This document shows, one piece after another, positions 17,933-27,300 of a stretch of 64,000 nucleotides of DNA (positions within the stretch are counted from its first letter, which is position 1; each line of letters begins with the position of its first letter). The DNA lies in NCBI RefSeq assembly GCF_900107095.1, contig NZ_FNOR01000006.1, positions 62,001 to 126,000 on the forward strand. The letters run 5' to 3'. The translations under genes were made by a program, and so were the position numbers. Source of the stretch: Collimonas sp. OK242. GTDB taxonomy: Bacteria > Pseudomonadota > Gammaproteobacteria > Burkholderiales > Burkholderiaceae_D. The notes beneath the pieces were generated by a model. It was given only the letters and a program-made list of their open reading frames with translations. It had not been told where the DNA came from and made no database searches.

Positions 17933-19243
17933 ATGCAAGCTCTCAATATCATCAGCGCGGAACACCGCGGAATGTGGCGTTTGACCACGGCGCTCGACAG
18001 CATCAGCCGGGAAATGCAGAGCAGCGGCTCGCATGGCGGCGCCAGCGTAGTGGTCATGATGCTCGACTATCTGGACGCGTACATCGACCGCATGCACCAT
18101 CCGAAAGAAGACAGGTATCTATTCCGTCTGTTACGGCTGCGTGCTCCGCATGCGGTCGCCGCCATAGAAAAGCTCGAAGCCGAGCACGAAGCCGGACCGC
18201 GGCACCTGGCCGCACTGCGGGCGCTGGTCTTCAGTTTGGCGCAAGGCAACCAGAACGACAGGGCGGCATACTTCGAACAGATGGCGCGTTTCATCGACAG
18301 TCTGCGCACGCATATGCGATTTGAAGAAACGACCGTGTTGCCATTGGCGCGAGAGGTATTGACCGCAGAAGACTGGCAGGAAATCGACGCGGCGTTCCTG
18401 GACAACCAGGATCCGCTGTTTGGCGTGCATGCGCGCGCCGAGTTTGCCGATTTGCGCGCCCGCATTGTGATGCTTGCGCCGGAGCCTGTGGGTCTGGGTA
18501 GTGCGGCGATCGCCAACGCGCAGCCGGACGCCAAACGCCCGGTGCTCGAAATCAGGGGGGTGACCAGCCACTATGGGCGCATACAGGCATTGCACGGCAT
18601 CGACCTGCAGGTCGGCGAAGGACAACTGGTCGCACTGGTTGGCGCCAACGGCGCCGGCAAGACGACTTTGCTGCGTTGTATCTCCGGTGTGCAGCCGACC
18701 GGTGCCGGCAGTATCTCCCTGCATGCGGCCGACATTACCCGCATGGCTCCGGACAAGCGGGTGCGCGCCGGCATTTGCCAGGTGCCGGAAGGCCGCCAGG
18801 TATTCGGCCCGATGTCGATCGAAGACAACCTGCGGCTGGGTGCATTTACCCGTCCGCAGGAAGAGCTCGCGCACGATATGGAAAGGATGTACGCGCTGTT
18901 TCCGATCTTGAAGGAAAAGCGTCTTCTGCCTGCCGGGACGTTGTCGGGCGGGCAGCAACAGATGCTCGCCATGGCGCGCGCGCTGATGGGCCGGCCAAAG
19001 CTGCTGCTGCTGGACGAACCGAGCATGGGGCTGGCCCCGCTTCTGGTAGAAGAGATATTCCGCATTATCGGGAATTTGAAAGCGCAAGGCATCACCATTC
19101 TGCTGATCGAACAAAACGCGCATGCGGCGCTGTCGATTGCGGATATCGGCTACGTAATTGAAACCGGCGTCATTACGCTGTCGGGTCCAGGTCCCGAGCT
19201 GTTGAACAACGAGCAAGTCAAGAGCGCCTACCTAGGCATGTAG
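17933..19243 (+). CDS. hemerythrin (HHE) domain fused to a LivF-type ABC importer ATPase
   Basis: A 436-residue two-domain protein. Residues 1 to about 175 are an HHE/hemerythrin four-helix domain with candidate di-iron ligands H11 (AEHRGMW), H56 with E59 (MHHPKED), H85 (EAEHEAG), H127 and E131 (THMRFEETTVLP). A linker of about 28 residues leads to a complete LivF ATPase: Walker A GANGAGKT (237-244), signature LSGGQ (337-341), Walker B LLLLDEP (357-363). AAGGA at 17921-17925 supports the ATG at 17933. Ordinary LivF is about 235 residues, so nearly 200 residues are extra. An oxygen- or redox-sensing control of aromatic import is an inference. Confidence 0.92.
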   Translation: MQALNIISAEHRGMWRLTTALDSISREMQSSGSHGGASVVVMMLDYLDAYIDRMHHPKEDRYLFRLLRLRAPHAVAAIEKLEAEHEAGPRHLAALRALVFSLAQGNQNDRAAYFEQMARFIDSLRTHMRFEETTVLPLAREVLTAEDWQEIDAAFLDNQDPLFGVHARAEFADLRARIVMLAPEPVGLGSAAIANAQPDAKRPVLEIRGVTSHYGRIQALHGIDLQVGEGQLVALVGANGAGKTTLLRCISGVQPTGAGSISLHAADITRMAPDKRVRAGICQVPEGRQVFGPMSIEDNLRLGAFTRPQEELAHDMERMYALFPILKEKRLLPAGTLSGGQQQMLAMARALMGRPKLLLLDEPSMGLAPLLVEEIFRIIGNLKAQGITILLIEQNAHAALSIADIGYVIETGVITLSGPGPELLNNEQVKSAYLGM

Positions 19244-19291
19244 GCGGCAGGCGCAAAAATGCATTTAACGGAAAAATACTGAGGAAATCCT

Positions 19292-20071
19292 ATGGAAAAC
19301 TACCAGGACATCCTGGTCGACCGCAGCCGGGCCGGCATTTTGCTGATCACGCTGAATCGTCCCGAGGCGCGTAATGCGCTACGCAACGATACGTTGCGCG
19401 AAATCGGCGTGGCGCTGCGTGGCGCAACTGACGACGATGCGGTACGCGCGGTGGTCATCACCGGAGGAGAAAAAATATTCGCCGCCGGCGCCGACATCAA
19501 GGAGATGGCGCAGCTGGGGCCGATAGATGCGCTGACCGACATCAGACCTGAGTACTGGAAAGCAATCGCGGCATTTCACAAGCCGCTGCTGGCGGCGGTG
19601 AACGGCTACGCCTTAGGGGCCGGTTGCGAACTGGCGATGCATGCCGATATCGTCGTCGCCGGCGCGGGAGCCCGTTTCGGCCAGCCGGAAATCAATCTTG
19701 GCACGATACCGGGGGCAGGCGGTACCCAGCGGCTGATACGCACCGTGGGCAAGCCGCTGGCCATGAAGATGGTGTTGAGCGGCGAAATGATCGATGCCGC
19801 TGCGGCGCTGGCAGCCGGCCTGGTCGCAGAAGTCACGCCGGACGGCCAGACTATCGCGCGCGCATTGGCGCTGGCAGAGGTGATTGCCGGTAAGTCGCCG
19901 CTGGCTGTCAGATTGGCCAAGGAAGCGATGCTGAAGTCATTCGAGCTTGGACTGGAGAGCGGCCTGAACCTGGAACGCAAGTCCTTCGCGTTGCTGGCCG
20001 CAAGCGATGATCGTCAAGAAGGCATTGCCGCATTCCTGGAAAAGCGTGCGCCGGCGTTCAGCGGGCGCTAG
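19292..20071 (+). CDS. paaF: 2,3-dehydroadipyl-CoA hydratase PaaF
   Basis: Crotonase-family enoyl-CoA hydratase of 259 residues. [14 protein letters not shown] is the oxyanion-hole region; [20 protein letters not shown] and [17 protein letters not shown] hold both catalytic glutamates typical of true hydratases. It hydrates the dehydroadipyl-CoA intermediate before PaaH. GAGGAAAT precedes the ATG. It resumes the catabolic genes after the importer block. Confidence 0.92.
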   Translation: MENYQDILVDRSRAGILLITLNRPEARNALRNDTLREIGVALRGATDDDAVRAVVITGGEKIFAAGADIKEMAQLGPIDALTDIRPEYWKAIAAFHKPLLAAVNGYALGAGCELAMHADIVVAGAGARFGQPEINLGTIPGAGGTQRLIRTVGKPLAMKMVLSGEMIDAAAALAAGLVAEVTPDGQTIARALALAEVIAGKSPLAVRLAKEAMLKSFELGLESGLNLERKSFALLAASDDRQEGIAAFLEKRAPAFSGR

Positions 20072-20093
20072 TTTGCATTGTATGGAGCTGCTC

Positions 20094-20705
20094 ATGGTTA
20101 AAGTCTATTCAATCGATGGCGTCACGCCTGTGGTCCATCCATCGGCGTATGTCCATCCGAGTGCGGTGCTGATCGGTGACGTCATCATCGGGCCAAGGTG
20201 CTACGTCGGTCCGGCAGCTTCGCTGCGCGGCGATTTCGGCCGCCTAGTCCTGGAGGAGGGCGCCAATGTGCAGGATACCTGCGTCATCCATGGCTTTCCG
20301 GAAAGCGATACTGTGGTTGAACAGGATGGCCATATCGGCCATGGCGCGGTGCTGCATGGCTGCCGCATAGGACGCAATGCGCTGGTTGGCATGAATGCGG
20401 TGGTCATGGACGATGCCGTGATTGGCGCAAGCAGCATCGTGGCCGCCATGGCCTTCGTCAAGGCCGGCTCGGTGATTCCAGCGCGCAGCTTGGCGGTCGG
20501 TTCGCCGGCGAAGGTGCTGCGCGCGCTCACTGAAGAAGAAATCGCCTGGAAGACGGCAGGCACCCGGCAATACCAGGAATTGACGGAAAGATCGCTGCGC
20601 ACGATGCAAGAAACGGTAGCCCTGACGGCAGTGGAGCCGGACCGGCAGCGCGTGAATGCCGCGTCTGGCGGCATTCTGCATCGGACCAAAAACGCGAAAC
20701 GCTGA
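20094..20705 (+). CDS. paaY: PaaY, hexapeptide-repeat thioesterase/carbonic-anhydrase-like protein
   Basis: Left-handed beta-helix protein (203 residues) with hexapeptide repeats from about residue 15 to 155, including [32 protein letters not shown] and [11 protein letters not shown], the metal-binding histidines of gamma-carbonic-anhydrase folds. PaaY hydrolyses by-product CoA thioesters of the pathway. TGGAG just before 20094 selects this ATG; one at 20082 would add four residues. It follows paaF by 22 bases. Confidence 0.93.
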   Translation: MVKVYSIDGVTPVVHPSAYVHPSAVLIGDVIIGPRCYVGPAASLRGDFGRLVLEEGANVQDTCVIHGFPESDTVVEQDGHIGHGAVLHGCRIGRNALVGMNAVVMDDAVIGASSIVAAMAFVKAGSVIPARSLAVGSPAKVLRALTEEEIAWKTAGTRQYQELTERSLRTMQETVALTAVEPDRQRVNAASGGILHRTKNAKR

Positions 20706-20770
20706 CTCCTGCGATATGTGATGTGCGATACGGGCAAATTTAATATTCGACCAAAGAAAGACAATCAATC

Positions 20771-22813
20771 ATGCAAACGATACAAAGTTATATTGGCGGC
20801 CGCTGGATTGGCGAAGCTGCCGGCCAAGAGCTGTTGAGCGCGGTCAACGGCAAGGTGGTCGGTTTTACACATTCCGAAGCGATCGATTTCGGCGAGGCGG
20901 TCAGCCATGCCCGTGGCGACGGCTTGCGCGGATTGCTGGCGCTGGATTTCCAGCAGCGCGCCGCGCGTCTCAAGGCGCTCGCCAAGTACCTGGCCGAGCG
21001 CAAGGAAGAGCTGTATGCCATATCCGCGCACACCGGTGCGACCAGAAGCGATAGCTGGATCGATATCGAAGGCGGCACCGGCACCATGTTCGCCTACGCC
21101 AGCATAGGCGCAAATGAATTCCCATCCGGTAATCTGGTGCATGAAGGACCGGTGGTCGGACTGGGCAAGCAGGGCAAGTTTGCCGGCACCCACATACTGG
21201 TGCCGCGCGGCGGCGTCGCGCTCCACATCAATGCATTCAACTTTCCGGTCTGGGGCTTGCTGGAAAAATTCGCGCCGACTTTCCTGGCCGGCATGCCGTG
21301 CATAGTCAAACCGGCGACCGCCACCAGCTACCTGACTGCGGCGCTGGTCAGGCTGATCGATGCTTCCGGTATTTTGCCGGCAGGAAGCTTGCAACTGATT
21401 ATCGGCGGCACAGGAGATTTGCTGGACCGCTTGCAAGGGCAGGACGTGGTTACCTTCACCGGTTCTGCCGATACTGCGGCCAAACTGCGTGTGCATCCAA
21501 ACCTGATCCGGCAGTCGGTGCCGTTTAATGCTGAAGCGGATTCCCTGAACTGCGCCATTCTTGGTCCGGACGTGAGCCCCGATGATGAAGAGTTCGATCT
21601 GTTTGTGAAAGAAGTTGCACGTGAAATGACCACCAAGGCTGGTCAGAAATGTACGGCAATCCGTCGTGTCATCGTCCCGCAAACGCATATCGATGCGGTC
21701 GCGGAACGGCTCAAGGCAAGGCTGGCCAAGGTAATTGTCGGCGATCCCTCACTGGATAACGTAAGGATGGGGCCGCTGGCGTCCAAAGCGCAACAAAAAG
21801 ACGTCGCTGAAAAGTTGGCGTTGTTGGCTCGTGGCAATGAACTGGTCTTCGGCGAGCGCGACGGCTTTCAGCCGTTGGGGGACAGCGTGGCAAACGGCGC
21901 CTTTTTTGCGCCCACATTGCTGCTGTGCCGCGATCCCATGAATAACGATGCGGTGCATGACGTAGAAGCGTTTGGGCCGGTAAGCACTTTGATGGCTTAC
22001 GACGATTTCGATGCCGCTCTGGCACTTGCCGCGCGTGGCCGCGGTAGTTTGGTGGGTACTCTCGTCACGCATGACCCGCAAGTGGCGGCGAAAGCGATTC
22101 CGGTCATTGCGGGCTTGCACGGTCGTATCTTGATACTCGATCGCGAAGCAGCCGTGGAATCCACCGGGCATGGCTCCCCGTTGCCGCAGCTTAAGCACGG
22201 CGGTCCGGGGCGGGCTGGCGGCGGCGAAGAGCTGGGCGGCTCGCGCGCGGTTAAGCATTATCTGCAGCGTGCTGCGCTGCAGGGTTCTCCCACCATGCTG
22301 GCCGCAGCGGTGGGCGAGCATGTGCGTGGCGCAGCAGTGCGCGAATCTGCCATCCATCCGTTCCGTCATCACTTTGAAGAATTGCAAATCGGCGATTCGC
22401 TGTTAACCCATCGTCGTACCGTCACGGAGGCGGATATTGTCAATTTCGGCGGTTTGTCCGGCGATTATTTTTATATGCATTTCGATGAAATTGCCGCCAA
22501 GGAATCCTCATTTGGCAAGCGTATCGCGCACGGTTACTTCGTCCTGTCGGCCGCAGCCGGATTATTCGTATCGCCGGCGCCAGGACCCGTGCTGGCCAAC
22601 TATGGACTGGATACACTGCGTTTCGTCAAGCCGGTCGGCATCGGCGACACGATTCGGGCTCGCCTTACCTGCAAACGCAAAATCGATCATAACAAAAAAG
22701 ATGTCAACGGCCTCGGACAGGGGGTGGTTGCGTGGGATGTCGAAGTCAGCAATCAACATGGTGAATTGGTGGCTTCCTACGATATTCTGACGCTGGTTGC
22801 CAAGCGCAGTTAG
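20771..22813 (+). CDS. paaZ: PaaZ, bifunctional oxepin-CoA hydrolase and semialdehyde dehydrogenase
   Basis: A 680-residue fusion. Residues 1 to about 525 are an NADP-type aldehyde dehydrogenase with nucleophile C294 in AGQKCTAIRR. Residues about 540-680 are an R-hydratase (MaoC) domain with D565 and H570 in GDYFYMHFDE followed by GKRIAHGYFVLS. It opens the oxepin ring and oxidises the semialdehyde to 3-oxo-5,6-dehydrosuberyl-CoA. Both catalytic sets look intact. The 65 bases upstream include GATATGTGATGTGCGATAC-like repeats (20715-20733) resembling the paaA region, so a separate PaaX-controlled promoter is possible. Confidence 0.95.
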   Translation: MQTIQSYIGGRWIGEAAGQELLSAVNGKVVGFTHSEAIDFGEAVSHARGDGLRGLLALDFQQRAARLKALAKYLAERKEELYAISAHTGATRSDSWIDIEGGTGTMFAYASIGANEFPSGNLVHEGPVVGLGKQGKFAGTHILVPRGGVALHINAFNFPVWGLLEKFAPTFLAGMPCIVKPATATSYLTAALVRLIDASGILPAGSLQLIIGGTGDLLDRLQGQDVVTFTGSADTAAKLRVHPNLIRQSVPFNAEADSLNCAILGPDVSPDDEEFDLFVKEVAREMTTKAGQKCTAIRRVIVPQTHIDAVAERLKARLAKVIVGDPSLDNVRMGPLASKAQQKDVAEKLALLARGNELVFGERDGFQPLGDSVANGAFFAPTLLLCRDPMNNDAVHDVEAFGPVSTLMAYDDFDAALALAARGRGSLVGTLVTHDPQVAAKAIPVIAGLHGRILILDREAAVESTGHGSPLPQLKHGGPGRAGGGEELGGSRAVKHYLQRAALQGSPTMLAAAVGEHVRGAAVRESAIHPFRHHFEELQIGDSLLTHRRTVTEADIVNFGGLSGDYFYMHFDEIAAKESSFGKRIAHGYFVLSAAAGLFVSPAPGPVLANYGLDTLRFVKPVGIGDTIRARLTCKRKIDHNKKDVNGLGQGVVAWDVEVSNQHGELVASYDILTLVAKRS

Positions 22814-22862
22814 GCAGGCTGCTGCTCATTCTCGGCCAGCAACAAGGGAACGCTCAGCTTGC

Positions 22863-22882
22863 CGGTGCGGCAAGCCGCACCG
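22863..22882. repeat. perfect 9-bp inverted repeat between convergent paaZ and phasin genes
   Basis: CGGTGCGGC and GCCGCACCG flank AA. It sits between two converging genes, where a terminator is expected, but neither strand has a T run after it. It may act as a weak bidirectional stop or RNA-end stabiliser. Confidence 0.5.
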
Positions 22883-22921
22883 ATAAGTTACATGCTAAGC
22901 GCTAGCTCATGTAGCTAAAGC

Positions 22922-23488
22922 TCACTTCTTGCTCGAATGAGCTGTACCCTTGGTAGCGGCCTGCGACAGTTGATCGACGGCGTTGTTGACATTGCTTTCG
23001 ATGGTTTCAACTGCTTGCTTGGTGCTCTTGGCCAACTGTTCGTAACCGGCGTTGGCGCTGCCGATTGCCGATTTGACGAAAGCAACTGCGCCTTCCGCAC
23101 CTGGCGGTACGTTTTTCGACGCCAGGTCAACGAACTCGATGACTTTACGCTTGGTTTCCGCAACCTGGGCTTCAGCAACCTTGGTCAGCTCGGCCTGTGT
23201 GCTGGAAGCGATGCTGGCGAAATGGCGGCCGTAAGCGATGGCTTTTTCCGCGTTCGGTTGGGCCAGCGCTGCGCTCAGCGAGAAAAATTCTTGCGGGTCT
23301 TTGGCAGCAAAGAGTTTCTGGGTGGTGGCGGTCGACTCTTGCAGCGAAGCTTTACCAGCGCTCAGGTTGAGCTCGATCAGCTTTTCCACGCCGGCAAATG
23401 CTTTGGTCGTGAGATCGGTATACAGAGCCAGGTTAGTTTCAAAATTTGCTTTGGCGGCAGCTGAAAATTGTTCTGCAATGGTAGACAT
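22922..23488 (-). CDS. phaP: phasin family protein (PHA granule-associated)
   Basis: A 188-residue, helix-rich protein without signal peptide. It begins STIAEQFSAAAKANFETNLALY and continues with amphipathic heptad-like Ala/Gln/Glu stretches, the usual phasin pattern, with a Lys-rich end. Phasins coat polyhydroxyalkanoate granules in the cytoplasm. GGAGA precedes the ATG. It converges on paaZ. Acetyl-CoA from phenylacetate could feed PHA synthesis, but a shared regulation is only a guess. Confidence 0.9.
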   Translation of the reverse strand: MSTIAEQFSAAAKANFETNLALYTDLTTKAFAGVEKLIELNLSAGKASLQESTATTQKLFAAKDPQEFFSLSAALAQPNAEKAIAYGRHFASIASSTQAELTKVAEAQVAETKRKVIEFVDLASKNVPPGAEGAVAFVKSAIGSANAGYEQLAKSTKQAVETIESNVNNAVDQLSQAATKGTAHSSKK

Positions 23489-23867
23489 GGTTTCTCCAAG
23501 GATACAGTGTCGTAAAAACAGACGACATCAGTAGGACGGCAAAAGATGGCTAAAGATTAGCCGCTGGTTACAGAGCACCATTGATTGAAATGGCATATTG
23601 TGCGGCGCACAAATGCGATTGTAGATTTTTGTCGCCAGATGTCTAGCTGGTAATTTTGACAGTACCAACGATATTCTTGATGAAATGATAAGGCATTTAA
23701 GGGCTGTAGTTTCACGCGACCCTCCCAATCTCGCGCTCATGGGCGAAGTTCAATGCATTGTGAATGCAAGGACCGGTCCAATCAGGGGGAGGTTGTATTT
23801 TTACCAGTATGCAGTAGTCGTTGCCCATGGTAACGTTGCCTTCCGGATATTATCTGTGGAGGGACAT

Positions 23868-24068
23868 ATGCCGCAATTCGAGATAGAGCACAAAGGACAC
23901 ACGATCAAAGTCGCGAGCACGATCGTCAGGGGCGGCAAGTATCGTTGGGCTGTTTTGATTGACGGAGTGTTGCAGCCGCCGCCGGAGATCGACCCGTCCA
24001 ATACCTGGGACGCTGCGCGTGATCAGGGAATGGCGTTCGCAAAAGGCCTCATCGACGTCGTTAAGTAA
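23868..24068 (+). CDS. hypothetical small protein
   Basis: A 66-residue cytoplasmic protein of unknown function, starting MPQFEIEHKGHTIKVAS. GGAGGGA at 23858-23864 gives a strong ribosome site for this ATG, so longer in-frame versions are unlikely. The KGHTIKV motif resembles KGFEIHV in the next small gene, suggesting the two are diverged tandem copies. The 379 bases between it and the phasin start hold only the phasin upstream region; I see nothing else there. Confidence 0.6.
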   Translation: MPQFEIEHKGHTIKVASTIVRGGKYRWAVLIDGVLQPPPEIDPSNTWDAARDQGMAFAKGLIDVVK

Positions 24069-24118
24069 CTTCAAATTGGCGGCTCGGTTCAGGATTGCCG
24101 GTCCTTCATAAGGGGACC

Positions 24119-24232
24119 GTGTGGCAGATAACGCAATACAAAGGGTTTGAAATTCACGTACTTCCTGTTTGCGAAGATGGTCCAGCGCAACCGAAGTGCA
24201 GGGTGACACAGGTGCCACCCATACGTCTGTAA
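24119..24232 (+). CDS. short hypothetical protein, related to or a fragment of the preceding gene
   Basis: A 37-codon frame from GTG with AAGGGGA immediately upstream (24110-24116). It reads WQITQYKGFEIHVLP and ends in CRVTQVPPIRL. The KGFEIHV segment aligns with KGHTIKV of the 66-residue neighbour. It is only about half that length, so it may be a truncated paralogue or a genuine microprotein. Confidence 0.35.
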   Translation: MWQITQYKGFEIHVLPVCEDGPAQPKCRVTQVPPIRL

Positions 24233-24306
24233 AATTGCCATAAAGACACAAAAATGTTGTATCCTCGCAAGGTCATATTTCATATTTTCCTAACCCGGGG
24301 ATAGCC

Positions 24307-27300
24307 ATGCAAGTAGCCGCAGAACGGAAAAAAAACAATAACAGCGCCGTGAGATTTCCGGGGCTGTTTTTTTTCGGACGCAAGTTCCTCGGCGGCGCCG
24401 GCGCGCGCAACACCTTGGCGCTGCTGTTGGGAATGCTGGGCGCTCAGATGGCGCCGGCAGCTCAGGCGGCCAACATCAGCAGTTTTGCGCCGCAAGGCGA
24501 GATCGCTCAGGTGCGCCAGGTGCGGGTGAACTTCTCTGAAGCGGCCGTCAAATTCGGCGATCCGAAGGCGCCTATGCCGTTCGACATCAGCTGTCCCGAA
24601 GCCGGCAGCGGGCGTTGGGCCGACGAGCGCAACTGGATCTACGATTTCGTGCGCGATGTACCGCCGGGGACGCGTTGCAGCTTTGCCCTGAAACCGGGAT
24701 TCAAATTATTATCCGGCGCGGCAGTCAGCGGCAAGAGCGTGTTCCAGTTCAATACCGGCGGCCCTGCTGTCGTCAATGCCATGCCTTACGGGGAAAAGAT
24801 CGATGAAGAGCAAGTCTTCATCCTGATACAAAACGGCGCCGCCACCAGCGCCAGCATATTGCAGCACGTGTATTGCGAAGCCGAAGGCGTGCATGAACGG
24901 ATTCCGGTCAAGTTCATCGCTGCGGCAGAACGCAAGCAGTTGCTCGACCATTTCGCCGACAAGATCAATCCCGACAGAGTCAGCACTGTGCAATGCCAGC
25001 AACGCTTGCCTAACGATGCAGCGGTTCGCCTGGTATGGGACAAGGGCGTGAGCACGCCGTCCGGCATCGCCAGCAGTCAGCCGCAGGCGTTCAAGTTCAA
25101 GGTGCGGCCGGTGTTCACTGCCAGCGTCAGCTGCGAGCGCGAGAATGCCAATGCGGCTTGCGCGCCGATCCTGCCGCTGCGCATCCTGTTCACCGCGCCG
25201 GTCCCGCGCAAGCTGGCCGAAGGCGTGACGCTGCATGCCGCCAATGGCAAGCTGAAACCGTTTTTTGAAAAAAACGATAACGATGACACCGTCTCGCAAT
25301 TGACATTCAAACCGCCGTTTGCCGAAAAATCGGAGCTCAGCGTCGACTTGCCGAAAGGGTTCCGGGACGAGAGCGGCCGGCCGTTGTCGAACGCCGCTGC
25401 GTTTCCATTGAAAGTACGGATGGCGGATTATCCGCCGCTGGCAAAATTCCCGTCCGCCCCGTTCGGCATCATTGAACTGAATGCCGACGCCACGCTGCCG
25501 GTCACCTTGCGCAGCGTTGAAACCAGCATGCTGGCGCGCAGCGCCGACGGCAAGGTCCATCCCGGCACGGTCAGCAATCTGAAAGTCAGCGACGACCAGA
25601 ACATCATTGCCTGGCTGACTAAGCTCAGGCGTTACCACGAAACCAGCATCACTATCGACAAGAAGCAGGTTGAAACGCGCAGCATCGGTTTGCTGGCAAA
25701 ACAGACTGGCGCCAAAACCCTGACCTTGCCGCCGGCGCCGGATAGCAAGGACGGCGTGCGGCCGTTTGAAGTGATCGGCATTCCTCTCAAGGATCCCGGA
25801 TTCTATGTGGTCGAACTGGAATCGCTAAAACTGGGCGCGGCCTTGCTGGGCAAAGCTGCGCCCATGTATGTGCGCACCAGCGCGCTGGTGACCAATTTAT
25901 CGGTGCACGTCAAGATCGGCCGGCAAAACGGCGCGGTGTGGGTCACCACCCTGGATAACGCCAAACCGGTGAGCGATGCCGAGGTGCGGATTTCCGATTG
26001 CCGCGGCGCCGAGCTGTGGCGCGGCAAGACCGATAAGCAAGGGATCGCCATGGTGCCGGAATTCCCGCTTGACGGCTGCCGCAACGGCGCCAGTACTGAG
26101 CCGGGACACATCGACGGCTTCTTCGTCAGCGCCCGCAAGAGCGACGAAAAAGGCCGCGCCGACATGGCTTTTGCGCTGACCTCATGGAATGACGGCATCG
26201 AATCCTGGCGTTTCAATTTGCCGATGGACTACGACAAATCGGCCACGGTGCGCGCCCACACGATATTCGATCGCACTCTGTTCCGGGCCGGCGAAACGGT
26301 GTCGATGAAACATGTGATCCGTACCGAAACCATGCAGGGTTTCGGCTTGCTGCCAAACGATAAACTGCCGACGCGCGCCCGCATCACGCACCAGGGCAGC
26401 GGCCAGGAATATCAGTTTGCGCTGAGCTGGCGCGGCCAGAAAAATGCCGAAACCGTGTTCCAGATTCCGAAAGAAGCCAAGCTCGGCAGCTATGAGGTAG
26501 TACTGGACGGCGGCAAGGTCAAGAGCGGCGTCAGCGGCGGCGATAACACGGATACCGGCGACGCGGACAGCACGGACAACGATAATGGCGGCTACGACCA
26601 GGGCCGGCGCAGCTACAGCACCGGCAGTTTCCGCGTCGAAGAATTCCGTTTGCCGCTGCTGCAGGGACGGATTACGCCGCCGAAGACATTGATCGCGCCC
26701 AAGGAAGTGGCGCTGGATGTGCAATTGAATTATCTGAACGGCGGCGGCGCTTCCGGCCAGGCGGTGCACATCACCAGCCTGCTGCGCGGCAAGGACATCG
26801 GTTTTGCCGGCTACGACGGTTATTCTTTTGTGAAGCGCAATGAGGATGACGGCAGCGCCGACAACCAGAAGATCGTGGCCGACAAATTGCCGGTGACCCT
26901 GGATAAAAACGGCGCCGGAAAAACGCTGGTGAAGGATTTACCGACCATCACGGCGCCGAAGGAATTGCTGACTGAAATGACCTACGCCGATCCGAACGGC
27001 GAAATCCAGACCGTAGCTAGCGTCACGCCGATATGGCCCTCGGCGGTGGTGGTCGGCTTGAAGGCGGGGGAGTGGGTGTCGGTCAAGAAGAAACTGACCT
27101 TGACCGCGGTTGCTCTGAATCCGGCCGGCCAGCCGCAAGCCGGCGTGCCGATTGAAATCAGCGGTTCGAGCAAGCAAGCCAACTCGCACCGCAAGCGCAT
27201 GGTGGGCGGTTTCTACGCCTACGAAAACACCACCGCCGGCAGCGACCTGGGGCCGCTGTGTTCCGGTAAGACCGATGCCCGCGGTTTGATGATCTGTAGC

